Part shown: positions 51,381 through 61,189 of the stretch, piece by piece
Position numbering within the stretch: the stretch's first letter is position 1
Layout of the letters: every line of letters begins with the position of its first letter
Origin: Aneurinibacillus sp. REN35
GTDB lineage: Bacteria > Bacillota > Bacilli > Aneurinibacillales > Aneurinibacillaceae
NCBI RefSeq assembly: GCF_041379945.2
Contig: NZ_JBFTXJ020000018.1
Coordinates: 1-64,000 of the forward strand
Direction of reading: 5' to 3'
DNA: 64,000 bases
Made by a program: the position numbers and the translations under genes
Notes under the pieces: model-generated
The model's input: only the letters and a program-made list of their open reading frames with translations
What the model was told of the DNA's origin: nothing
Databases searched by the model: none

Positions 51381-52247
51381 TCATCTGAACCAGGCAAGGA
51401 TCTGGTCTATGAGATTCTTTAGGAACGTGAGAATTTCCTGTACCAGTGACTTGGCTTCCGGGTTACTATTCAGAAAATCCTGTACCTGCCCTTTATAGCT
51501 AGAAATCTGATCCAATGCTTTGTTCCAGTCGATATTAAGGTCTTGAATTTTGCGCAGAATGCTTACCAGTGATTCAATTTCAGCATCAGAGAGCTGAAGG
51601 CCCATCTGATTGGCTACGTTGCGGATCATCTCACGCAATTGATCATCCGTCATATTGCCGGTTTGCTTGGCAAGCTCGGCTTTCAGACGGGTCAAAAGTT
51701 CAGCCGCCTTCTCCTTATCACCGATTTGCTCCCCGATTTTTGCGGTGGTGACCATTTCTTCATTAGCGACTTTTTTCTGATTCTCATCAATCTTGGTGCC
51801 TGTAACCGTCTCATACGCTTTCATGATACCGGTCAACGCCGCCGTGCCGGATACACGGAATGGCGCATCAATCTTTACATTCGCATCCTTTACACCAGCA
51901 GTCGCCAGTGCATTCTCATACATGGCCTTGCTGACCCAAGTTATATTGTTTGTTTCTACATGAATGCCTTGGCCCGGCTCTGCAAGCTGAATCATTGCCG
52001 ATGAAAGGGCTCGGCTCCCAATTACACTTTTGCTCAACAGACCGTCAAGATATTTATGTTCCTCTTGATTCGTTACAGTAAGCTCCTGGGCATTGCTCGG
52101 CGCTCCAAAACGACTTTGAATTTGTTGTTTCTGTGTCGATGTCAAATCTTTACCGTATGTTACGATGGTATCTCCTGGCGCTGCGTCCGCATATGCGGTC
52201 GCTGTCGTTAGAAGAAAAAGAAGCAGGGCTAAAAACAGCTTCCTCAC
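51381..52247 (-). CDS. ypuA: DUF1002 family exported protein (YpuA-like)
   Basis: A 288-residue secreted protein. GTG 52247 gives a signal peptide (KLFLALLLFLLTTATAYADA) cleaved near residue 22-24, behind GGAGG. The mature part carries the DUF1002 start TIVTYGKDL and a helical C-terminus. Bacillus YpuA is a cell-envelope protein of unknown function. The in-frame frame extends upstream to 52361, which is not supported. It is monocistronic. Confidence 0.85.
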   Translation of the reverse strand: MRKLFLALLLFLLTTATAYADAAPGDTIVTYGKDLTSTQKQQIQSRFGAPSNAQELTVTNQEEHKYLDGLLSKSVIGSRALSSAMIQLAEPGQGIHVETNNITWVSKAMYENALATAGVKDANVKIDAPFRVSGTAALTGIMKAYETVTGTKIDENQKKVANEEMVTTAKIGEQIGDKEKAAELLTRLKAELAKQTGNMTDDQLREMIRNVANQMGLQLSDAEIESLVSILRKIQDLNIDWNKALDQISSYKGQVQDFLNSNPEAKSLVQEILTFLKNLIDQILAWFR

Positions 52248-52426
52248 TTCCGTCACTCCTCCCCAATGAAAAAATAGCTTGTGCATTATGAATGTATTCC
52301 CCTCACGCCAGAACAGAACACGCCCGGCGCACAATGCACCTTTGGCAGCATGTGGGGGCATTCACATCTTCTGATTATAGCACAGGAAGGAAAAGAAGAA
52401 AGAACCTTATTCCTATGCAGCCCGCA

Positions 52427-52741
52427 TCATCGAATGCGAACAGCTGTACCTGTGGCAACACACAGCATCATGCCCTCACGCAGCGTTTCAAAATCAAGGT
52501 CGACGCCGATGATCGCATTCGCTCCGAGGCGACGTGCTTTTTCTTTCATTTCCTGCATCGCAATCTCTCTTCCTTCAGCCAGCTTATTCTCATAAGCGCC
52601 GCTTCTGCCGCCCACGATGTCTGTAATACCTGCTAGAAAGTCCCGGACGACGTTTGCCCCCATAATCGCTTCGCCTGATACAATATCAAGGTACTCTTCA
52701 ATTTCTTTTCCTTGCAGCGTACTGGTCGTTGTTACAATCAT
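52427..52741 (-). CDS. YbjQ/UPF0145 family protein (second copy)
   Basis: A 104-residue YbjQ-family protein with the family marks [12 protein letters not shown], the [13 protein letters not shown] segment and [13 protein letters not shown]. It is a paralogue of the protein at 1617-1943, about as distant from it as from other bacterial members. It has no membrane partner gene here. Confidence 0.85.
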   Translation of the reverse strand: MIVTTTSTLQGKEIEEYLDIVSGEAIMGANVVRDFLAGITDIVGGRSGAYENKLAEGREIAMQEMKEKARRLGANAIIGVDLDFETLREGMMLCVATGTAVRIR

Positions 52742-52826
52742 ATTCGATCCCTCCGTATTATATAGATGGTATTCATTGGCTTCTCATTTTACTTACGTGG
52801 AAACAAAACAAAAGGTTGCGTCCACT

Positions 52827-55085
52827 TCAAAGACCAACGCTCCTTTTGGCTGCCTGCTGCAATTGTTTGCGCTGCTTTTCAAAATCAGCCGCAGGCATCG
52901 GCTTACTAAAATAATAGCCCTGTACTTCATCGCAATGTTGGCGCTGCAGAAAATGAAGCTGCTCTACATCTTCTACACCTTCAGCGATTACTTCAAGCCC
53001 GAGATTATGCGCCATGGAAATAATCGTTTCCACAATACTTGCATCATTTGGGTCCGTCATAATATCGCGCACAAACGACTGGTCTATTTTCAGCCGATGG
53101 ATGGCGAACTTTTTTAAATAATTGAGCGAGCTATACCCTGTTCCAAAATCATCAATACTGATCTGTACACCTAGTTCATGCAGCTGCTTCAGTGTCGGGA
53201 TAGCATAGTCGACATCCATGGTCATCGTCTCGGTAATCTCTAATTCCAGACAGGAGGCATCCAGCTCTGTCTCCTCTAGAATACACCGCACTGTATCAAC
53301 TAAGTTCGATGTAAGGAATTGCTGCATGGATAGATTGACAGCCACCCGGAATTTCGGCATTCCCGAACGCTGCCAGCGTTTATTCTGCATACATGCCTCG
53401 CGGAGCACCCATTCACCTATCGGCACAATCAATCCCGTCTCTTCCGCTATCGGGATAAACGTATGAGGGGGAACCAAGCCGAATTCAGGATGATGCCATC
53501 TGATCAGCGCTTCAAGCCCGCGTATGCTTCCTGTTCGCACATCTATTTGCGGTTGATAATGCAGGATAAACTCTTTATTTTTTAACGCTCGATGCATCGA
53601 CGTCTCTAATAGGATGCGCTCGTGCGGTTTTTTGTACATACTCTCGGCAAAAAAAACATACTTGTTTTTTCCGTTCTCTTTCGCACAGTACATCGCCGTA
53701 TCGGCATGTATCAGCAGTGTTTCTACATCCGTTCCATCCTGCGGATATACGGCCACCCCCATGCTTGCTGTAATATGAAACTCGTAGCCGCTCATATTAA
53801 ACGGCTCTTTAAATACATGAAGCAAGCGATCAGCAATACAAGCAATATCCGCTTCTTTTTCAATATGAGGCAGCAGCAGAATAAATTCATCACCGCTCAT
53901 TCGCGCGACGATTCCCTGTGAGGTAAGCTGATTTTGCAGCCGTATTCCCACTTCCTTCAGCAGCCTGTCGCCATTGGAGTGGCCGAGCGTATCATTTATA
54001 AGCTTAAACCGATCAAGATCAATAAACAGCACCGCCATCTGTTTTTGCTGCTGCTCCGCTTCGCCAATACAGTCAAGAACCTTGTACTTAAAATAGCGGC
54101 GGTTCGGCAAAGCCGTAAGTTCATCATGATATGCTAAATAATTGTACTTTGCTTCTGCTTCATATCGTTCAGTTATATTGCGAAACTGTCCAAAGGCACC
54201 AATCACGCGTTTATGCTGATCATGAATGGGGAGGGCATCAAATAAACACACAAATCGCTCCGATGTTTCCTTAGCATGTAAAACGATTTCAACATCTTCA
54301 TATTTCTTATCATGGACAACCACATCGGAGATATATTGACCAATCGCCTCAATTTGTTCCACGTTTCTTCCGACGATCTCACAGTACCTAACTCCTGTCA
54401 TTCGTTCAGCAAATTGATTAAACTCCGTCACTTTTCCTTCTCGGTCCGTAACAATAATACCGTTGCGTGCGCTATCCATCATGATATGGTGCATCATATC
54501 CAACTGACGATTCTGCCTACGCAGCTGCAGTTCCCGTTCAATAGAACCCACAACCGTTGACAGCATTGTCAATAGAAGCTCATTCTGTGCAGATATGGTT
54601 GTCATGATCGTAACCGTACCCAACAGCCGCTCCCTATCCATATAACGAAATGGGACGGTATAACATGCGTTTTCATATAGAAACTCTTGATAATGATCAT
54701 CACCTACCAACTGAATCGGGCGATTCTCGCGCAGGGCTAAAGCGACAGCGTTAGTTCCAATCGCTTCTTCTGTACACTGCATTCCAACCTGTATGCCCTG
54801 GCTGGAAATCAATGATTGAATGGCTTGATCTCCTTCAATATGAAGAATAAAACCTCTTTCATCAGTAACGATGAAAAGAATAGGTGCATCTTGTAGCATA
54901 TGTGTCATCTGTTGGAAAAACTGCTGAACCACAGACAGGATTTCCTCATATTCCGCTTGTTTCCTTGTCAATTCTGCGCGGCTCATCATTGGAGAAAAAC
55001 AAACGGTTCTAGCATGTGCTTCCACCTTCCGGCATCTCTCCCAAGATTCTATAATATAAGATGGTTTCTTTTTTTTCTCAAACAT
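52827..55085 (-). CDS. GAF-PAS-GGDEF-EAL cyclic-di-GMP signalling protein
   Basis: A 752-residue cytoplasmic protein. Residues 40-190 resemble the GAF-type sensor of PucR/AcoR regulators (SWERC start, CTEEAIGTNAV). A PAS domain (about 205-305) precedes a GGDEF domain (about 330-490) whose motif reads SGDEF (397-401), with the first Gly changed. An intact EAL domain (LEALIRW at 525-530, DDFGTGYSS, EGVED) follows. The EAL part should hydrolyse c-di-GMP; the GGDEF part may be reduced in activity or serve as a GTP sensor. ATG 55085 follows AAAGGA. Confidence 0.88.
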   Translation of the reverse strand: MFEKKKKPSYIIESWERCRKVEAHARTVCFSPMMSRAELTRKQAEYEEILSVVQQFFQQMTHMLQDAPILFIVTDERGFILHIEGDQAIQSLISSQGIQVGMQCTEEAIGTNAVALALRENRPIQLVGDDHYQEFLYENACYTVPFRYMDRERLLGTVTIMTTISAQNELLLTMLSTVVGSIERELQLRRQNRQLDMMHHIMMDSARNGIIVTDREGKVTEFNQFAERMTGVRYCEIVGRNVEQIEAIGQYISDVVVHDKKYEDVEIVLHAKETSERFVCLFDALPIHDQHKRVIGAFGQFRNITERYEAEAKYNYLAYHDELTALPNRRYFKYKVLDCIGEAEQQQKQMAVLFIDLDRFKLINDTLGHSNGDRLLKEVGIRLQNQLTSQGIVARMSGDEFILLLPHIEKEADIACIADRLLHVFKEPFNMSGYEFHITASMGVAVYPQDGTDVETLLIHADTAMYCAKENGKNKYVFFAESMYKKPHERILLETSMHRALKNKEFILHYQPQIDVRTGSIRGLEALIRWHHPEFGLVPPHTFIPIAEETGLIVPIGEWVLREACMQNKRWQRSGMPKFRVAVNLSMQQFLTSNLVDTVRCILEETELDASCLELEITETMTMDVDYAIPTLKQLHELGVQISIDDFGTGYSSLNYLKKFAIHRLKIDQSFVRDIMTDPNDASIVETIISMAHNLGLEVIAEGVEDVEQLHFLQRQHCDEVQGYYFSKPMPAADFEKQRKQLQQAAKRSVGL

Positions 55086-55249
55086 TCCATTTCCTTTCTT
55101 CTCTCTGATGATAATGAAAATCAATCTAAACCCCTACTCTTTTCATTATATCTTTCGATTCAGTCCATGTAATGCATAATCATTAATTTATTGCCATTTC
55201 CTCCATAAAATACTACAAAGGATATAGCATCCACATGGCAAACGACAAA

Positions 55250-55296
55250 AAAACAAGCAGAAGCCGAACAAAATCTGCCCGACTCCTGCTTGTTTT
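55250..55296 (-). terminator. terminator of clpE
   Basis: Arms AAACAAGCAG and CTGCTTGTTT with an interior loop, followed on the minus strand by a T run. Confidence 0.85.
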
Positions 55297-55298
55297 CG

Positions 55299-57443
55299 TT
55301 ATAACGTTCTCTTCTTCACGCAAATCGCATCCTGCTCCACATCTACAGAGATGTGCTTGACATCCTCTTCCTCAATCACCACATCTGCGATACCATCTTC
55401 TACGTACTGCTGGATCATTCGACGCAGCGGCCGAGCACCAAAGGACGGATCATAGCCGAGTTCAGCCAACTTTTCCTTTGCCTCTTCTGTTACGGTGATG
55501 TCCATTCCCTGCTCTTTCAAATTCATTACGACATCTTGCAGCATCAAATCAACAATGTGCAGTAAATCCTCTTTGCCGAGCTGACGGAAGGAAACCACGC
55601 CATCGAACCGGTTCAGAAATTCAGGTCGGAAATACGATGCAAGAGAAGCCATGACGTCAGTCTCCTGCGGTGCGTTCTCTGCGCCAAATCCTACCGTAAT
55701 CTTCTTCTCTGTTACACCTGCATTGCTTGTGGCAATAATGACTGTGTCTTTAAAGGCTACGGTGCGTCCCTGACTATCGGTTAAGCGTCCATCCTCAAGG
55801 ATTTGCAGGAACATATTCTGCACATCCGGGTGCGCCTTCTCAATCTCATCGAGCAGAATAATGCTGTATGGGTTGCGGCGGACACGCTCAGTCAGTTGTC
55901 CCGCTTCCTCGTGACCCACATAACCCGGAGGAGAACCAATTAGTTTGGAAACGGAATGCTTCTCCATATATTCACTCATATCAAGCCGAATCATGGACTC
56001 TTTCGTACCGAACAACTCTTCTGCAAGGACCTTTGTCAGCTCTGTTTTACCAACACCGGTTGGTCCGACAAACAGGAAAGAGGCAATCGGGCGATTTTTC
56101 GGCTTCAATCCGGCACGGCTGCGGCGGATCGCTTTTGCCACCTGGCTAACCGCGTGAGACTGGCCGATGACTTTGCTCTCTAGCTTTTGCGCCAGATGCT
56201 TCATTTTTTGCTGCTCATCGCTCTGCAGCTTCTTCACAGGAATGCCTGTCTTACGTTCAATGATTGCCTGAATGTCTTCTACTGTCACAGCCGCTTGCTG
56301 CTTATTGTCCTCCATCTCATCAAGCTGCGCCAGCAGATGGTTCTCTTCATCCCGCAGACGAGCAGCGCGTTCATACTCCTCTTTGGCTGTCGCTTCCTTC
56401 TTCTCCTCGCTCACTTGCGCAAGTCGCGCCCGCATCTCTTCTGTCGTCTTTCCTGAGGTGCGAAGATTCACTTTTGAGCCTGCTTCATCAAGCAGATCTA
56501 TTGCTTTATCCGGCAGGAAGCGGTCCTGAATATAACGATGTGACAGTTCCACGCAGGCACGGATCACTTCATCAGAGTAGGACACTTGATGATAGGACTC
56601 ATATTTTACGCGCAGACCCTGTAGAATCTGCAGCGCTTCCTCTACGGTCGGCTCCTTGACCATCACCGGCTGGAACCGGCGCTCAAGCGCGGCGTCTTTT
56701 TCGATGGTTCGATATTCTTTGAGCGTCGTGGCTCCGATTACCTGCAGTTCTCCGCGGGCGAGCGCAGGTTTTAGTATGTTGCCTGCATCCATGGAGCCTT
56801 CGGCTGACCCCGCACCGACCAGCAGATGAATTTCGTCGATAAACAAGATGACATTCTTTCGACCTTGCAACTCTGCAATAATCTGCTTCATCTTCTCTTC
56901 AAATTGGCCGCGGATGCCGGTACCTGCGACAAGGGAAGCCACATCCAGCAGGTAGACCACTTTTCCCTTCAACTTAGCAGGGACTTGTCCTTCCGCGATT
57001 TTTAATGCCAAGCCTTCTGCAATCGCGGTCTTCCCAACACCCGGTTCTCCAATCAATACCGGATTGTTCTTATTGCGGCGGTTAAGAATTTCAATAACGC
57101 GCTCAATCTCTTCATCACGGCCAATCACCGGGTCGATAAGTCCAGCTTTTGCCGCATCGCTGACATTGCGTCCTACATCATCGAGAATTCCACCGTCCTG
57201 TCCATGGGATTGCGACTTCAGATTTCCTTGGGTCATGGACGGATCTTCCGGCATTCCTTGACCTTTGAAGAATTGATCAAATCCAGAAACGTTCGGGAAT
57301 ACACCTGATGGCATCCCTGTTCCTGCTTTACTTCCGAGTTTTGTATAGCACTCATGGCACAGGTATAACTTATGCACATGCTGTTGTTGTTGAATGTTCA
57401 AGAATACATTTGCTTGTTTTTGGTGGCATCGTTGACAAAGCAT
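55299..57443 (-). CDS. clpE: ATP-dependent Clp protease ATP-binding subunit ClpE
   Basis: A 714-residue Hsp100 unfoldase. The N-terminal zinc finger uses C3, C6, C29 and C32, the mark of ClpE. Two AAA+ modules follow, with Walker [10 protein letters not shown] and [10 protein letters not shown], separated by a coiled-coil UVR-like insertion. ClpE works with ClpP on heat-damaged proteins. The promoter overlaps two CtsR operators, so it is heat-inducible. The usual ctsR-mcsAB-clpC operon is not in the window. Confidence 0.94.
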   Translation of the reverse strand: MLCQRCHQKQANVFLNIQQQQHVHKLYLCHECYTKLGSKAGTGMPSGVFPNVSGFDQFFKGQGMPEDPSMTQGNLKSQSHGQDGGILDDVGRNVSDAAKAGLIDPVIGRDEEIERVIEILNRRNKNNPVLIGEPGVGKTAIAEGLALKIAEGQVPAKLKGKVVYLLDVASLVAGTGIRGQFEEKMKQIIAELQGRKNVILFIDEIHLLVGAGSAEGSMDAGNILKPALARGELQVIGATTLKEYRTIEKDAALERRFQPVMVKEPTVEEALQILQGLRVKYESYHQVSYSDEVIRACVELSHRYIQDRFLPDKAIDLLDEAGSKVNLRTSGKTTEEMRARLAQVSEEKKEATAKEEYERAARLRDEENHLLAQLDEMEDNKQQAAVTVEDIQAIIERKTGIPVKKLQSDEQQKMKHLAQKLESKVIGQSHAVSQVAKAIRRSRAGLKPKNRPIASFLFVGPTGVGKTELTKVLAEELFGTKESMIRLDMSEYMEKHSVSKLIGSPPGYVGHEEAGQLTERVRRNPYSIILLDEIEKAHPDVQNMFLQILEDGRLTDSQGRTVAFKDTVIIATSNAGVTEKKITVGFGAENAPQETDVMASLASYFRPEFLNRFDGVVSFRQLGKEDLLHIVDLMLQDVVMNLKEQGMDITVTEEAKEKLAELGYDPSFGARPLRRMIQQYVEDGIADVVIEEEDVKHISVDVEQDAICVKKRTL

Positions 57444-57471
57444 ACATCATACCTCCTCTATTTATCGTCAT

Positions 57472-57494
57472 TTTGACTTTGACTTTCTTTGATC
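57472..57494. promoter_or_regulatory. CtsR operator 2 (tandem) in front of clpE
   Basis: On the minus strand GATCAAA-GAA-AGTCAAA is a 7-3-7 direct heptad repeat of CtsR type (57478-57494), with a third AGTCAAA half-site overlapping at 57472-57478. It lies just downstream of the -10 box. Confidence 0.8.
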
Positions 57495-57501
57495 TATTAT
57501 C

Positions 57502-57530
57502 ATTATACTTTGACCTTATCTGACTTTCAA
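57502..57530 (-). promoter_or_regulatory. SigA-type clpE promoter with CtsR operator 1
   Basis: On the minus strand -35 TTGAAA (57525-57530) and -10 TATAAT (57502-57507) are 17 bases apart. A CtsR heptad repeat AGTCAGA-TAA-GGTCAAA (57509-57525) fills the spacer. Repressor binding here and at 57478-57494 would block RNA polymerase; heat releases it. Confidence 0.85.
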
Positions 57531-57643
57531 TAGAAAAATAAATAAAAATATACTCATACTATTCTGTTATTTCACGTTTGTTAATGGGGTTCATCCTGCT
57601 ACCACTTGTCCGCAGTCCATTTTCTTATGGATGTAAGGCAGCA

Positions 57644-57686
57644 AAAAAGCGGAGAGCCGCCATACAGGCATCTCCCCGCTTTTCTT
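57644..57686 (-). terminator. terminator of yyaL
   Basis: Arms AAGCGG and CCGCTT with an imperfect inner helix and A/T runs on both sides. Confidence 0.75.
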
Positions 57687-59778
57687 ATTTTACGTCCGTT
57701 TTTTGTAGCTGCTGCCGCAACTCTTCTACGCTTGTCACAGGCGCCTGGCAGGCAAAATTCTCACATACGTATGCAGTGGCCCGACCATCCTGTACGGTCT
57801 TATCCGCCAACATCGGTGCAAGTGAGCGAGCTTTTTCTCGTATCTCGTCTGTTACTACGGATACGACAGCGTTTGGCATGTAATGGTTCCGTACTTCTCG
57901 GACCATCTTCTCGGCCGCTTCTCGGTTCGGTGCCGCAATCACGATTTCTTGTGCCGGACCAAATAAAAATTGCACCGCCAACATAAAGTACGCATGGGCC
58001 TGCGGATGAAGCGCCGCATCACCTGCGAGCGCCTCCATATGCGCGTCTGCCATACGTACGATCTCCTCCTGACCCGTAAGACGGGAGAGACGAAGGAGAT
58101 TCAATGCGGCTACAGAATTGCCGGACGGCATCGCGCCATCATACAACTCCTTCGGACGCATAAACAGCTCTTCACTGTCGCTTCCATAAAAATAAAACGC
58201 ACCGTCTGTCTCATCCCAAAACAATTCGATCTGACGCTGCTGCAGCTCCAACGCATAAGCCAGATAATCCAGCTCAAAGGTCGCTTCATACAGTTCAAGC
58301 AAGCCCCAGATCATAAACGCATAATCATCCAAATAACCGAGGAACGCAGTATCGCCGTCCCGGTACCTCGCCATCAAGCGTCCATCTGTCCGCTGCAGCT
58401 TGTTTTGTATGAACTGGGTGGCCTTCGCGGCCGCTTCCGTATACATCGACTCATCAAGCACGACCGCACCGCGCGCCAAAGCGGCGATCATCAGTCCATT
58501 CCAGGCGGTAAGGATCTTATCATCCTTATGCGGATGGATGCGCTTCTCCCGTGCGTCAAATAATTTTCCTCGGCACTTTTCGATAAACGATTTCAGTTCG
58601 CCATGCGTCATGCCTTCTCCCTGTACCGCTTCGGCAAGTGATTTATGGACAAGGTTCGGAATGCTGGTGCTATGTTCAAAATTGCCGTAATCCATGATGT
58701 CATAGATACGGTTGAAACGGGCGCCGTCTTCTTCACCAAGAATGGCATGTACTTCTTCCGGCCGCCATACATAGAACTTGCCCTCTTCCCCTTCTGAATC
58801 CGCATCTTCCGCCGAATAGAAGCCGCCTTCCGCATCCGTCATATCCCGCAGCACATACGTAAAAATCTGCCGAGCTACCTCCGCATACTCCTCTTCTCCG
58901 GTCGCCTGGTATGCATCCAGGTAGATCAGCGCCAGCAGCGCATTGTCATACAGCATCTTCTCAAAATGCGGCACAAGCCATTGCTGATCGACCGAATACC
59001 TCGCAAAGCCAAATCCGATATGATCATACATGCCGCCCCGGCGCATCCCATCTAGTGTCTTTGTCACCATGTCCAGCGCTTTTGCTTCACCGCTCAGCTT
59101 CCAATGCCGCAGAAGGAATGACAGGTTATGCGGCGATGGGAACTTTGGCGCCTGTCCAAATCCGCCATATCGGGAATCGAACGTGCTTTCATACTGCTTA
59201 TATGCTTCTGTGAGCGTTTTTTCGGTTAATTCTCCGCTGCCTCTTGTGCTAATCGCATGTTCCTGCAAGGCCTGAACAATTTTCTGTCCAGTGCTCGATA
59301 CCCGCTCCCGGTCCTCATCCCATTTTCCGCGAATTTGCTTAAGTACATCCATCAGGCCCGGCCGGCCGTGTCGGCTTTCCTTTGGGAAGTAGGTGCCTGC
59401 GAAGAACGGTTCCTTGTTCGGTGTCATAATAACGGTGAGCGGCCACCCGCCTTGTCCAGTTAAAGCTTGGCAGACTGTCATGTAGATTTGATCAATGTCG
59501 GGACGCTCTTCACGATCTACTTTAATGGGGATGTACTGTTCATTGAGAAGATTGGCAACTTCCTGATCCTCAAAGCTTTCTCGTTCCATGACGTGGCACC
59601 AGTGGCACGTTGAATAGCCTATCGAAAGAAAGATTGGCTTATTTTCTTTATGCGCTTTTTCAAACGCCTCTTCTCCCCATGGATACCAATCAACCGGGTT
59701 GTAGGCGTGCTGCAGTAAGTAAGGTGACTTTTCATGGATCAGGCGATTCGGATTTCCGTTTTCATGGGTTGCGCTCAT
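57685..59778 (-). CDS. yyaL: thioredoxin-domain protein YyaL (DUF255/SSP411 family)
   Basis: A 697-residue protein. The N-terminal thioredoxin-like domain (about 15-180) has HWCHVM around CHWC (C58, C61). An (alpha/alpha)6-barrel-like region of cellobiose-epimerase type fills most of the rest, with glycine- and aromatic-rich repeats ([31 protein letters not shown]). The family is widespread; its role is unclear, though an AGE-fold enzyme is often proposed. It is monocistronic and ends next to the spacer before clpE. Confidence 0.85.
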   Translation of the reverse strand: MSATHENGNPNRLIHEKSPYLLQHAYNPVDWYPWGEEAFEKAHKENKPIFLSIGYSTCHWCHVMERESFEDQEVANLLNEQYIPIKVDREERPDIDQIYMTVCQALTGQGGWPLTVIMTPNKEPFFAGTYFPKESRHGRPGLMDVLKQIRGKWDEDRERVSSTGQKIVQALQEHAISTRGSGELTEKTLTEAYKQYESTFDSRYGGFGQAPKFPSPHNLSFLLRHWKLSGEAKALDMVTKTLDGMRRGGMYDHIGFGFARYSVDQQWLVPHFEKMLYDNALLALIYLDAYQATGEEEYAEVARQIFTYVLRDMTDAEGGFYSAEDADSEGEEGKFYVWRPEEVHAILGEEDGARFNRIYDIMDYGNFEHSTSIPNLVHKSLAEAVQGEGMTHGELKSFIEKCRGKLFDAREKRIHPHKDDKILTAWNGLMIAALARGAVVLDESMYTEAAAKATQFIQNKLQRTDGRLMARYRDGDTAFLGYLDDYAFMIWGLLELYEATFELDYLAYALELQQRQIELFWDETDGAFYFYGSDSEELFMRPKELYDGAMPSGNSVAALNLLRLSRLTGQEEIVRMADAHMEALAGDAALHPQAHAYFMLAVQFLFGPAQEIVIAAPNREAAEKMVREVRNHYMPNAVVSVVTDEIREKARSLAPMLADKTVQDGRATAYVCENFACQAPVTSVEELRQQLQKTDVK

Positions 59779-60318
59779 TATGTACCTCCCAACAGGATTC
59801 TCTTTCCTCTAGTATATACACAATGATGGAATGATTAACACAATTTGTCTTTACTAAACTGTGATCGAGAATCTTTGTCCAAGACGTCCTTCTAAACTAT
59901 ACAGATGAACCTACGAACAAAGAGTTTAAGTTGAGCTGCTTTTTATTCTCGACTTAACTTATTGGTCGTAATGCCAGGTCATTTTCTTATAAAAAAATCA
60001 TAGAGCCTGTATTAGGGTAAGACTTTGCGGCCTATCTTACATCATGCCGCCCATCAAACAACCTGTAAAACTTTAAAAAATCGCTTTAAAGAATGGTTTG
60101 ATATCAATGTTTTTGGAATTTATTTTAAATAGCATTGAGTCATAATGAAAAGTACTATGAAAAAAAGTATGAGTTTTTCACTCATTGATAAGTCAGATAA
60201 GCTAGGTGGCTTAGTGTTAATAACATTATCAGCGTACTAGTCTGTATTAGTCTGATACATCTGTTTATAGGTAATAACAGCAGCAATAATTTTCTTTTGC
60301 TTAACTTATCCTCTTAGT
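59779..60318. other. AT-rich spacer at the edge of the restriction island
   Basis: 540 bases without a convincing gene. It marks the change from the ordinary chromosome to AT-rich DNA. The minus-strand stretch ATGGGCGGCATGATGTAA at 60037-60054 reads Met-Gly-Gly-Met-Met-stop, the usual GroEL C-terminus; no further groEL sequence follows upstream on the minus strand. The rest shows short A/T-rich runs only. Confidence 0.6.
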
Positions 60319-60705
60319 TCAAGGAATACATTTTCTTTGATCATTGAGGCGGTTGAAGAAAGCTGTGTAGTACCTGTCTGTTTGTATTTTCTTTGTTGAA
60401 TTATCTCCCTTTAAGGCATTCTCAGAGGAAACATACGCGCTATATTCAATTGCTTTACATTCAATTAAGAAAATATGATCTTCAAAAACAAGCATATAAT
60501 CACATATTTTTTTGTCTGTATATCTTCTTAGTTGCTTTTCATTAAATATCTGAGCTGCTGGTATGAAAAATTTCAACAATTGATGAACGTAACGTTCAAA
60601 GGCATCTCCAAATTCCTTTCCAAAATCTCCGGGGATTTCTTTTTTACATATATCAAATATGCCTTCAATTACCTTTCTCATAAGCAATTCTTTATGAATA
60701 GACAA
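60319..60705 (-). pseudogene. PD-(D/E)XK nuclease-like fragment
   Basis: An open frame of 128 residues with TTG at 60705 and a first ATG at 60681, neither with a good ribosome site. Residues ICDYMLVFEDHIFLIECKAIEY place Asp and Glu-x-Lys as in PD-(D/E)XK nucleases. The fold is cut short after the catalytic core, so this is probably a decayed piece of a larger defence or mobile-element nuclease. It is AT-rich and lies downstream of the type III restriction gene. Confidence 0.45.
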
Positions 60706-60766
60706 ATAGTGAGAATCATTTATCTTTAGTAGGGGCTTATCCAGAAAAGCTCCCTGAATATAAGTA

Positions 60767-60948
60767 TCAAAGAAAAGCGCTTGAGTTTGCCCTACTTCTT
60801 TTCTTTTCTATATTCTGATTATACTTTTTCACTTCATTAGGTGTTATCGAATTTATTTCGAAAAAGTATTTTATGGCCTCATCTTTTATGAATTTCTTGT
60901 TAGCACTTGTAAAATATTCTTTGGTAGTAATTTTAGGCTTTTTTTATT
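60767..60948 (-). pseudogene. start-less reading-frame fragment
   Basis: A minus-strand frame of about 60 codons, beginning after in-frame stops with no start codon and ending at TGA 60767-60769. The product is Lys/Asn/Ile-rich with segments KEYFTSANKKFIKDEAIKYF and PNEVKKYNQNIEKKR. Probably the 3' remnant of a lost gene. No family recognised. Confidence 0.35.
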
Positions 60949-61059
60949 AATACTAGCGTGAACACCGAAGCCCGTTAGTTTGATGTTCTATTCGGGTTGT
61001 CCTTTCCGTCCCATCTTTTTGCCGTCTTTCATCGCTCTTTTTTCGCCTTCCCCTGTCCA

Positions 61060-61096
61060 GAAAAAAAGTGTCTAAAACTTTTTTAATTTTAGACAC
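61060..61096 (-). terminator. terminator of the mod-res operon
   Basis: Perfect arms GTGTCTAAAA (61068-61077) and TTTTAGACAC (61087-61096), followed on the minus strand by seven T. It lies about 95 bases past the res stop codon. Confidence 0.85.
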
Positions 61097-61189
61097 TCTG
61101 AATTTAAGGTGCTTCCAAGATTCTTTCAGAATTTTTTCCAATAAAATAAACTCTCATATAGCTAGATCTTAACAATAATTTTCTTAACG

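Noticed and set aside
60953-61141. 62-codon minus-strand frame with a basic, Arg/Lys-rich product, read first as a transposase remnant
   Set aside because: It runs through the terminator stem at 61068-61096, has no ribosome site and matches no transposase motif I know. A short GC-richer patch here may come from a mobile element, but this cannot be shown.
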